A stretch of 41,143 nucleotides of DNA from an uncultured Bacteroidales bacterium (GTDB lineage: Bacteria > Bacteroidota > Bacteroidia > Bacteroidales > F082). This document shows, one piece after another, positions 1 through 6,928 of the stretch (positions within the stretch are counted from its first letter, which is position 1; every line of letters starts with the position of its first letter). Position numbers and translations under genes: made by a program. The stretch lies in assembly GCA_900318265.1 (NCBI GenBank), contig ONKA01000024.1:1-41143 (forward strand). The letters are read 5' to 3'. Under the pieces are notes generated by a model, which saw only the letters and a program-made list of their open reading frames with translations, ran no database searches and was not told the origin of the DNA.

Positions 1-35
1 TGGTGAACTTCGTGCGTATCAAGTTGGGCGAATAA
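1..35 (+). CDS. 3' end of an unidentified CDS (partial)
   Basis: The reading frame that starts at base 3 gives VNFVRIKLGE followed by TAA at 33-35. A rho-independent terminator follows at 61-88, which supports this being the end of a real gene whose body lies outside the window. Ten residues are too few to assign a function. Confidence 0.5.
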   Translation, partial: VNFVRIKLGE

Positions 36-60
36 GCCTGATTTTCACAAAATCAACAAA

Positions 61-88
61 AAAGGACGGTGCAAGCCGTCCTTTTTTT
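61..88 (+). terminator. Rho-independent terminator of the upstream gene
   Basis: A stem AAAGGACGG (61-69) pairs with CCGTCCTTT (76-84) around a 6-base loop and runs into a T tract ending at 88. The T tract merges directly into the -7 box of the next promoter. Confidence 0.85.
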
Positions 89-96
89 ATTTTTGC
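88..96 (+). promoter_or_regulatory. Bacteroidetes-type -7 box for the gene at 108
   Basis: TATTTTTGC matches TANNTTTGC. Its first T is the last base of the upstream terminator T tract. The expected transcription start is near 102-104, only a few bases before the ATG at 108, so the leader would be nearly absent. No clear TTG element is seen about 19 bases upstream, where the terminator stem lies. Confidence 0.55.
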
Positions 97-107
97 AAAA
101 AAAAGAC

Positions 108-755
108 ATGGACAATTCCATAGAAAAGGCATCGCAGTCCGTTGAAAGCAAGACATATCAAGGCAAAGAAGTCCGCCTATGCAGCGATGGCAAATACCGT
201 TGGGTGTACGAGATGAACCTGCTGAAAAACCCGACCATATTCTTTACGGTTCTCAAGGTTATGATGATTTCCGTTGGCATCGTTTGGCTGTTCGGATTGG
301 TCATAGGCATAGGCAATATGAGCTTGGATTATTTCCTGTTTTGGACAAAGCTTACCGGCATCATGATCGGAATATTTTTTGTCTTGACAGTCATTGGTAT
401 TCTGATTACGGCAGCCGTGTTAGGCAAGTATGTTGTTCTTTTCGAGATGGACGAGAATGAAGTGACCCACATCCAGATGCCCCGACAAGTCAAGAAGGCG
501 GAGGTGATTGGCCTGATTACGGCGCTGGTGGGTGCTATGGCCAAAAGTCCTACGACGATGGGTGCTGGCATGCTGGCCACCGCCAAAACAAAATCCACTT
601 CGGAGTTTGTACATGTGCGGCGTGTCAAAGCGCGCCGTCGGTTCAATCTGATCAAGGTTAACCAACTATTCGATAAGAACCAGGTTTATGTTGCCGACGA
701 AGACTTTGATTTTGTCTATAATTTCATCAAGTCACGTTGTATTAATGCGAAATGA
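108..755 (+). CDS. Small integral membrane protein of unknown function
   Basis: The protein has 215 residues and I do not recognise the family. Two hydrophobic segments are visible at about residues 44-68 and 83-107, with polar N-terminal and C-terminal parts. The C-terminal part includes a basic patch, VRRVKARRRF, which may face the cytoplasm. I chose the ATG at 108. An upstream in-frame GTG at 69 would place the start inside the preceding terminator stem and upstream of the -7 box at 88-96. The stop lies only 10 bases before the ATG of the GH20 gene, so the two are probably co-transcribed, although nothing links their functions. Confidence 0.75.
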   Translation: MDNSIEKASQSVESKTYQGKEVRLCSDGKYRWVYEMNLLKNPTIFFTVLKVMMISVGIVWLFGLVIGIGNMSLDYFLFWTKLTGIMIGIFFVLTVIGILITAAVLGKYVVLFEMDENEVTHIQMPRQVKKAEVIGLITALVGAMAKSPTTMGAGMLATAKTKSTSEFVHVRRVKARRRFNLIKVNQLFDKNQVYVADEDFDFVYNFIKSRCINAK

Positions 756-765
756 TTATAAAACA

Positions 766-2949
766 ATGAAAAGACTATTACTATTCTGCCTTGCAGCGAT
801 GGCTTTTGCTGCTTGCACAAAAGAACAACTTCCTGTCGCCAATTACGACATCATCCCGAAGCCCAAAGAGGTGCAGCTGAATGAAGAAAAGCCATTCGAA
901 CTAGGCCCAAAGACTATTGTCTATTACGAATCGGGCCTTCAGCGTGAGGCACAGTTCCTGGTCGAATACGTGAACGATATCATGGGCTATGTCTTACAGA
1001 TGCAAGAATATCAAAGCCAACCCGATGGTATTGTGCTGAAAGTGGTCCCCGAGGATTTCGATCAAGCCGAAGCCTACGAAATCAACATCACCCCTAAGCA
1101 AGTCACCATCAAAGGTGCCGACGCTTCCGGTGTTTTCTACGGCATCCAAACCCTCCGCAAGAGCCTACCTATCTCGCCCATAGATTCCAGCCAACGCACT
1201 TTCCAACGCAGGAATGACATGGGCGAGCCTGACTCTAAACTCTCAACTCTAAACTGCCAATTCCCCTGCGTAACAATCCGAGACTATCCCACCTTCGCCT
1301 ACCGCGGCATGCACCTCGATCCCTGCCGTCACTTCATCCCGCTCGATTCAGTTAAGGTTTACATTGACATGCTGGCCATGCACAATATGAACCAGTTCCA
1401 CTTTCATCTCAGCGAGGACCAAGGCTGGCGCATCGAAATCAAGAAATACCCTGAATTGACTGAGATTGGTGCCTACCGTAACGGCACGGTCATCGGGCAT
1501 AACGGGAACCTCTACGACACCATCCGCCATGGCGGTTTCTATACCCAAGACGAGCTCCGCGACCTCATTGAATATGCCGCCGAGCGTCATATCAACATCA
1601 TTCCTGAAATTGACCTGCCGGGCCACATGCAAGCGGCTTTGGCATGTTATCCGAACATGGGCTGCACGGGTGGTCCCTATGAGGTGTGGAAGCGCTGGGG
1701 CGTGTCGGAAGACGTGCTTTGTGCAGGCAATGAGGAGGCCATGCTGTTTGCCGAGGATGTGCTCAACGAGGTGATGGACGTGTTTCCTTCGCCTTATATT
1801 CACATTGGCGGCGATGAATGTCCCAAGGTGCGCTGGGAAAAATGCCCCAAGTGCCAAGCCAAAATCAAGGAATTGGGCATCAAGAAAGACGACAAGTTCT
1901 CTGCCGAGGACTACCTGCAGAGCTATGTGATGAACCGCATGGCCAAGGTGGTGGAGGCCCGTGGAAGACGTGTCATCGGCTGGGACGAGATCTTGGAAGG
2001 CAACGTCTCCGAAACGGCCATCATCATGAGTTGGCGTGGCACGGAAGGCGGCATCGAGGCGGCACGCAAAGGTCACGATGTGATTATGGCGCCGTCGTCG
2101 CACCTCTATTTCGACTACTACCAGAGCGAGGACATCGCCAGCGAACCCATGTGTATCGGCGGTTATCTGCCCGTGGAGCGTGTGTATGAGTTCCAGCCTT
2201 TGCCTGAGGAGCTGACACCTGAGCAGCAAAAGCATATCATCGGCGTGCAAGCCAACATCTGGACGGAATACATTGCCCATTTCTGGCATGTGCAGTACAT
2301 GGCCCTGCCACGCATGGAAGCCTTGACAGAAATACAGTGGAACAATCCCCAGGAGCGCGACTTTGATGCTTTTGTCGAGCGCTGTCGCCACATGGTGCAA
2401 CTCTACGAACTCTATCATTACACCTACGCCGACCACATCTTCAACCCGCAGGTCTGGGCGGATACGGTGGAAGCCAATCTGGCCACCCGCAAGCCCATCA
2501 CCTTGCGCCAGCAGCCTGCCGAGAAATACACCTACGAAGGGGCATCGTTGCTCAACGACGGCAACTTGGGTAGGGGAGCCTACAACTCGGGGCGTTGGCT
2601 GGGTTTCTGCGGCTATCCACTCGATGCTGTTATCGACTTGGAGCAACAAGCCGAGATGCAGCATGTTCGTTTCCATGCTTTGGTGAACAAAGGTGCTTGG
2701 ATCTACAATCCGAGCCAAGTCAAGGTGTTGGTCTCCGATGATGGCGAGACCTTCCGCGAGGTGGCGCAGAAAGACATCCCAATCTCCACTTGGGAAGACA
2801 GAGACGGCATCTTCGCCTACGAAGTGGACTTTGAGCCCGTTACGACAAAGTTTGTCGAGGTCGTGATTTCAGGCTACGACCTGCCCGAAGACCATAGCGG
2901 ATTTGGCAATCCTGCTTGGATTTTCGTGGATGAAATTGAGGTGTGGTAA
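766..2949 (+). CDS. Beta-N-acetylhexosaminidase, GH20 family lipoprotein
   Basis: The 727-residue enzyme should remove terminal N-acetylhexosamine (GlcNAc or GalNAc) from glycans. It probably acts at the periplasmic or outer-membrane surface, because residues 1-17 form a lipoprotein signal ending in FAAC with Cys17. The order is an N-terminal GH20b-like alpha/beta domain (about 35-140), the catalytic barrel containing HIGGDE at 346-351 with the Asp350-Glu351 catalytic pair, and a C-terminal beta-sandwich (about 600-727). The start at 766 is chosen because it gives this signal peptide; an upstream in-frame start at 688 would overlap the preceding gene. Residues about 147-169 are encoded by a palindromic repeat (1206-1271) inserted between the N-terminal and catalytic domains without breaking the frame. 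Confidence 0.93.
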   Translation: MKRLLLFCLAAMAFAACTKEQLPVANYDIIPKPKEVQLNEEKPFELGPKTIVYYESGLQREAQFLVEYVNDIMGYVLQMQEYQSQPDGIVLKVVPEDFDQAEAYEINITPKQVTIKGADASGVFYGIQTLRKSLPISPIDSSQRTFQRRNDMGEPDSKLSTLNCQFPCVTIRDYPTFAYRGMHLDPCRHFIPLDSVKVYIDMLAMHNMNQFHFHLSEDQGWRIEIKKYPELTEIGAYRNGTVIGHNGNLYDTIRHGGFYTQDELRDLIEYAAERHINIIPEIDLPGHMQAALACYPNMGCTGGPYEVWKRWGVSEDVLCAGNEEAMLFAEDVLNEVMDVFPSPYIHIGGDECPKVRWEKCPKCQAKIKELGIKKDDKFSAEDYLQSYVMNRMAKVVEARGRRVIGWDEILEGNVSETAIIMSWRGTEGGIEAARKGHDVIMAPSSHLYFDYYQSEDIASEPMCIGGYLPVERVYEFQPLPEELTPEQQKHIIGVQANIWTEYIAHFWHVQYMALPRMEALTEIQWNNPQERDFDAFVERCRHMVQLYELYHYTYADHIFNPQVWADTVEANLATRKPITLRQQPAEKYTYEGASLLNDGNLGRGAYNSGRWLGFCGYPLDAVIDLEQQAEMQHVRFHALVNKGAWIYNPSQVKVLVSDDGETFREVAQKDIPISTWEDRDGIFAYEVDFEPVTTKFVEVVISGYDLPEDHSGFGNPAWIFVDEIEVW
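1206..1271. repeat. Palindromic element inserted in frame in the GH20 gene
   Basis: ACGCAGGAAT at 1206-1215 is the inverted copy of ATTCCCCTGCGT at 1260-1271, apart from two extra C bases in the right arm. The centre carries a CTCTAAACTCTCAACTCT-type microrepeat at 1232-1255, whose complement resembles the TTAGAGTTTAGAGTT sequence at 40531-40546. The stretch encodes low-complexity residues (RRNDMGEPDSKLSTL) that look unlike the usual junction between GH20b and the catalytic domain. The exact borders are uncertain. Confidence 0.55.
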
Positions 2950-2952
2950 AGC

Positions 2953-3016
2953 AGGTTGCTGAGCCTGTCGAAGCACCGTCATTAATCGGTCGGCCCTTCG
3001 ACGAGCTCAGGGACCT
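2953..3016. repeat. Palindromic repeat, CTGAGCC-TGTCGAAG family (copy A1)
   Basis: The left arm (2953-2977, core CTGAGCCTGTCGAAG) and the right arm (2992-3016, core CTTCGACGAGCTCAG) form an imperfect inverted repeat. It fills almost all of the 73-base gap between the convergent GH20 and nuclease genes. The transcript would form a long hairpin on either strand, so it may act as a bidirectional transcript end. The same family occurs at 10545-10609 and as a half copy at 31909-31932. Confidence 0.85.
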
Positions 3017-3022
3017 TAACTT

Positions 3023-4069
3023 TTATGCTTTCTTCAGCAAAATGACATACACCGGGAAGTGGTCACTATACCCTCCCATCCAGACGCCACCGGCGAAGGT
3101 GCGGAAGGGATAGCCGTTGTAGCGGCCTCCGTGTTGCTTCAGAAACTCCTTGTTGTGAACCTTTGCGTTCTTGAACTGGTAGCTGTCGTAGCCGTTGGGC
3201 AGAAGGGCAGGGGTGAGGATCATCTGGTCGAGCACGCCCGGGGCATCACGGTAGAAATTGGTGCCGTAGCCCTTCTTGTGCAGCTCGTACATGGGGTTGA
3301 AAAACTCGCCGTCGCGCAGGTCTTTCATGTCGCCTGAGGCACGCAGGTGTTCCGTAACAGTTTTGTTGGTTGGATAATCGTTGAAGTCGCCCATCATGAT
3401 GATCTTGGCGTTTTGGTCTTGGCGCATGATGCTGTCGGCGATATGGCGGCACAACTCGGCGGCTGCGATACGGCCAGGCATGGAACGCTTCTCACCGCCC
3501 ACACGTGAAGGCCAGTGCATCACGATGAAGTGCATCATCTCACCATCGAAGAGGCCGGAGACGACCAACTGGTCGCGGGTGATGAATTCAGGGTCACTGG
3601 GGACGATAGTATGATACGTCTTACTGTTCGTCAGCTTGAAATACTTAGGGTTGTAGAGCAACCCCACATCCACGCCACGGCGGTCGGGCGAGTCGTAGTG
3701 CACCACCTGATAGTTGCGGTCCTTGATTTCGGGCTGGGCCACCAAGTCTTCAAGCACATGGCGGTTCTCAATCTCCGACATGCCAAGGATGGCCACACCG
3801 TCGGGAGTGATGTCGGAGCCGATGGTGGAGATGGCGTAGGCCATGTTGTGGAGTTTGTTGAGGTATTTCTCTGTATTCCACTGGTTGGCGCCTTGGGGCA
3901 GGAACTCTTCGTCGAGTTTGAGCGGGTCATCAATGGTGTCGAAGAGGTTTTCCAGGTTATAGAAGCCGACCAAGCCGACTTTATAGGCCTGTTTTTCTTG
4001 CGCATTGAGGTTTGTAAAACCTAGGGTAAAGGCCAAAAGAGCAAGTATGAAAGCAAAGTGTTTGTTCAT
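3023..4069 (-). CDS. Secreted endonuclease/exonuclease/phosphatase family protein
   Basis: The 348-residue protein starts with a Sec signal peptide (cleavage near residue 23). It then carries the conserved blocks of the EEP (DNase I-like) fold: FYNLENLFD (36-44), SEIENR (98-103, metal-binding Glu), GDFND (227-231) and SDH (335-337, catalytic His). These enzymes hydrolyse phosphodiester or phosphomonoester bonds with a divalent metal, on nucleic acids, lipids or inositol phosphates; the sequence alone does not fix the substrate. It lies divergent from a TonB-receptor-like gene and an OB-fold-like lipoprotein gene, with promoters of both directions in the 139-base gap. That arrangement suggests a joint role in using an extracellular phosphodiester such as DNA or RNA. 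Confidence 0.9.
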   Translation of the reverse strand: MNKHFAFILALLAFTLGFTNLNAQEKQAYKVGLVGFYNLENLFDTIDDPLKLDEEFLPQGANQWNTEKYLNKLHNMAYAISTIGSDITPDGVAILGMSEIENRHVLEDLVAQPEIKDRNYQVVHYDSPDRRGVDVGLLYNPKYFKLTNSKTYHTIVPSDPEFITRDQLVVSGLFDGEMMHFIVMHWPSRVGGEKRSMPGRIAAAELCRHIADSIMRQDQNAKIIMMGDFNDYPTNKTVTEHLRASGDMKDLRDGEFFNPMYELHKKGYGTNFYRDAPGVLDQMILTPALLPNGYDSYQFKNAKVHNKEFLKQHGGRYNGYPFRTFAGGVWMGGYSDHFPVYVILLKKA

Positions 4070-4099
4070 GGAGAGCGCAATATTAGGATTGATAACGCG

Positions 4100-4108
4100 G
4101 CAAAGGTA
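4100..4108 (-). promoter_or_regulatory. -7 box for the secreted EEP-family gene
   Basis: On the minus strand the sequence reads TACCTTTGC, matching TANNTTTGC, about 31 bases before the ATG at 4069. No clear -33 TTG is seen at the usual spacing. Confidence 0.55.
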
Positions 4109-4153
4109 ACAAATTAATCCAATAAAAATGATAGCGATAAAAGAACTTTTTCC

Positions 4154-4161
4154 TATTTTTG
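4154..4161 (+). promoter_or_regulatory. -7 box for the TonB-receptor-like gene
   Basis: TATTTTTG matches TANNTTTG and lies 48 bases before the ATG at 4209. A T-rich run precedes it, but I see no clear -33 TTG. Confidence 0.5.
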
Positions 4162-4208
4162 TCCGATTGATTTACACAAAACCCATCGCAAATCATAATA
4201 AGTTCAAT

Positions 4209-6833
4209 ATGAAGAAATTCCTACTTTTTTTGGTCGCGACGATGCTGGTGACAGGGGCGTATGCCCAGGTTATCGACACTGCCGACCTGCACAACAACGA
4301 ATTACCGACGGTGATTTTGATGGATTCCGACTTTGAGGAGTCCTCCACCTCGGTCAACGATGCCTCTACGCTGCTCAACTCGTCGCGTGACGTGTTCAAC
4401 AGCATCGCGGCCTACAACTTCGGGGCGCTGCGCTACCGAGTGCGCGGTAACGACTCGAAGTACAGCGACGTGATGATCAACGGCATCCTGATGAACGACC
4501 CTGAGACGGGACGTCCGGTCTTTTCCAACTGGGGAGGCCTTAACGACGCTTTCCGTAACTCGTTTATTGTAGAAGGCCTTGGCAAGACCAGTGCCGGCTT
4601 CGGCAACCTGGGTGGCCTGACGGCTTTCTCGACCCGCGCTTCGGAGTACCGCAAACAGATTTCCGTGAGCTACGCTTTCAGCAACCGTTCCTATCATCAC
4701 CGCGCCATGGCTTCCATCGGCACAGGCGAGATAGGGAAGGGCTGGTATTTGATGGCTGCCGCCAGCGGACGCTATTCGGGGATTCATGCCAATGGCAACT
4801 ATGATGCCAATTGGAAGAACAACTTGTATAGCACCGTGACGGGCTACACGGAAGGTTCTTTCTACCAAGCCTACAGCTATTTCCTCTCCGTGGAGAAGAA
4901 GTTCAACGACAAGCACAGTCTCGACCTCACCGTGTTCGGCGCGCCCTCGCAACGTGGCGGCTCGGCACCCGTGGTGCAGGAAGCATACGACCTTGTCGGG
5001 TCGAACTACTACAACCCCAACTGGGGCTATCAGACCATCGACGCCAACGGCACGCAGGTTGTCCGCAACTCACGCGTGAGCACCTATCACCAACCTTTCG
5101 GCAGCCTCACTTGGTATTGGACGCCGAACAGGAAGACCTCCTTCCAGACCTCTGCCTACTTTTTTGCTGGCAAGGCTGGTCAGACCTCATTGGAATGGGG
5201 TGAAGCTCCCGACCCGCGCCCCGACTATTACAAGAACCTGCCGAGTTATTACATGACTAATGCCCATAGTACGGCGGAAATCGAGGCTCAGTTTGAGGCA
5301 TGGCGTAACCGTGACCCGAAAGTCACCCAAATCGACTGGGACGGTCTCTACATGGCTAACCGCAACCACCTTTTCTCTGTGCAGAACGCCAACAACGGCC
5401 AAGACGGCACAGTGACGGGAAGCTTCTCGAAGTATATCCTCGCCGAACGTCACTACGACAAGATGCAGACAGGTGGTGCTTCCTACTTCAAGCATGAGTT
5501 CAAGCCCAACCTGATCATGACAGGCGGCTTGGCGGTCAATGTCTCGAGGACACATTATTACGAGTGCGTCAATGACCTGCTTGGCGGCGACTACTACTAC
5601 GATATTAATAAGTATGCCGAAAACCTTGAAACTGATGAGTGTCAGACCAACCTGCTCAACACAAACCATGTGGCCAAGGTCGGCGACATCATTAATTATA
5701 ACTATTATGCCAACCGCAACTACGGTCGCGTTTGGGACCAGATCGACTGGCTCGTCGGCAGCTTCGACATGTACCTCGGCGTGCAGCTCTCGTTCACTCA
5801 GATCTGGCGTACCGGCCTCTTCAAGAATGGTGAGTTTGCCGACAGATCCTACGGCGACGATGAGAAGCACAATTTCTTGGATCCGGGTGTGAAGGCCGGC
5901 GTTTCCTACGCCATCAACGGCCGCAACCACATCGTGGTCAATTGGGCTTATTTGCTTCAGTCTCCCCAATTCCGCGACATCTATGTGTCGCCGCGTACGC
6001 GTCACACCGTCGTGGAGGGCGACCTGAAGAGCGAGCGCATCAACGCTGTCGACCTGAGCTACATGTACCGTTCGCCCGAGTTCAAGTTCCGTCTGACGGG
6101 TTATTACAACACCTATAACAACATCATCTGGAACCGTAGCTTCTATTGCGAGAACGTCTATCAAAACACGACCACCAGTGCCAACTCCTACACCAGTGAG
6201 TTCATCAACTTCATCATGACGGGCACCAAACAACGTTGCGTCGGTTTGGAGATGGGAGCAGAATATAACGTCTCGCCAACGGTCACCTTGCAGGCCGCTG
6301 CCGCCAACGGCATCCATGTCTATGCCAACAACCCGCTGTTCTCGGTGTATGACGACAATAACGACATCGCCTACATTGATGGTCATACAGCTTATCTGAA
6401 ACACTATCACGTTTCTTCAGGTCCCGAGACGGTGACTTCGTTAGGTATCAAGTACAACTCGCCTAAGTATTGGTGGGTGAGCCTCAACGGTAACTATATG
6501 GCCAATATGTATTTCGACGTGAACCCCTATAACCACACGAAACACGGTATGGACCACTACGCCGTGGGCGACATCCGCATCGAGGACGTTTTGAGCCAAA
6601 ACCCGTTAAAGCCCACTTTCACACTTGACTTCTACGGCGGTTTCTCGAAGCGTTACAAAGGCTACTATTTCCTCTTCAATTTGAGCGTCAACAACCTGCT
6701 CAACAACAAGAGCGCCATCCTTTACGGTTACGAACAGTTGCGCTTCAACGCCAACAACCCCGATATGTTCCCCGAGAAGTATTCCTATATGTACGGTATC
6801 AATTATTACATCAGTTTTACGGTTAGGAAGTAA
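4209..6833 (+). CDS. TonB-dependent receptor-like outer membrane beta-barrel protein
   Basis: The 874-residue protein has a signal peptide (MKKFLLFLVATMLVTGAYAQ). A plug-like domain follows (about 35-130), with the phrases RVRGNDSKYSDVMINGILM and GGLNDAFRNSFIVEGLGKTSA. The remainder is a long, aromatic-rich beta-barrel ending in a YYISFTVRK terminal strand. Such receptors import large nutrients across the outer membrane using TonB energy. Unlike SusC proteins it lacks an N-terminal carboxypeptidase-like domain, and no SusD partner is present. I chose the ATG at 4209 because it yields the signal peptide and follows the -7 box at 4154. The next gene, 95 bases on, encodes a surface lipoprotein that could be its binding partner. 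Confidence 0.85.
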   Translation: MKKFLLFLVATMLVTGAYAQVIDTADLHNNELPTVILMDSDFEESSTSVNDASTLLNSSRDVFNSIAAYNFGALRYRVRGNDSKYSDVMINGILMNDPETGRPVFSNWGGLNDAFRNSFIVEGLGKTSAGFGNLGGLTAFSTRASEYRKQISVSYAFSNRSYHHRAMASIGTGEIGKGWYLMAAASGRYSGIHANGNYDANWKNNLYSTVTGYTEGSFYQAYSYFLSVEKKFNDKHSLDLTVFGAPSQRGGSAPVVQEAYDLVGSNYYNPNWGYQTIDANGTQVVRNSRVSTYHQPFGSLTWYWTPNRKTSFQTSAYFFAGKAGQTSLEWGEAPDPRPDYYKNLPSYYMTNAHSTAEIEAQFEAWRNRDPKVTQIDWDGLYMANRNHLFSVQNANNGQDGTVTGSFSKYILAERHYDKMQTGGASYFKHEFKPNLIMTGGLAVNVSRTHYYECVNDLLGGDYYYDINKYAENLETDECQTNLLNTNHVAKVGDIINYNYYANRNYGRVWDQIDWLVGSFDMYLGVQLSFTQIWRTGLFKNGEFADRSYGDDEKHNFLDPGVKAGVSYAINGRNHIVVNWAYLLQSPQFRDIYVSPRTRHTVVEGDLKSERINAVDLSYMYRSPEFKFRLTGYYNTYNNIIWNRSFYCENVYQNTTTSANSYTSEFINFIMTGTKQRCVGLEMGAEYNVSPTVTLQAAAANGIHVYANNPLFSVYDDNNDIAYIDGHTAYLKHYHVSSGPETVTSLGIKYNSPKYWWVSLNGNYMANMYFDVNPYNHTKHGMDHYAVGDIRIEDVLSQNPLKPTFTLDFYGGFSKRYKGYYFLFNLSVNNLLNNKSAILYGYEQLRFNANNPDMFPEKYSYMYGINYYISFTVRK

Positions 6834-6915
6834 ATTCAAAATTCAACATTCAAAATTTAAAATTGCGCAAAGCGACCACAATTTTGAATATTAAATCTTA
6901 AATCTTGAATCATTA
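6834..6915. repeat. AT-rich inverted/direct repeat between barrel and lipoprotein genes
   Basis: The stretch holds repeated ATTCAAAATT-type units on the left (6834-6865) and the inverted CAATTTTGAATATT type plus TTAAATCTTAAATCTTGAA on the right (6879-6909), around a short GC-richer centre. No promoter-like TANNTTTG is seen here, so the downstream gene is probably read from the 4154 promoter. The hairpin could modulate the expression ratio of the two genes. Confidence 0.6.
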
Positions 6916-6928
6916 AATTCACAACGAT

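Noticed and set aside
69-107. Upstream GTG start for the first small membrane protein
   Set aside because: It falls inside the terminator stem and before the predicted transcription start, so it could not be translated from its own promoter.
1348-2718. Long minus-strand open frame opposite the GH20 gene (456 codons)
   Set aside because: It is the antisense shadow of a strongly supported enzyme gene, with no family motif and the His/Val/Asp-rich composition of a shadow frame.
5187-6410. Long minus-strand open frame opposite the TonB-receptor-like gene (407 codons)
   Set aside because: Antisense shadow with Val/Ile/Asp-rich low-information sequence, no signal, no start context and no promoter.
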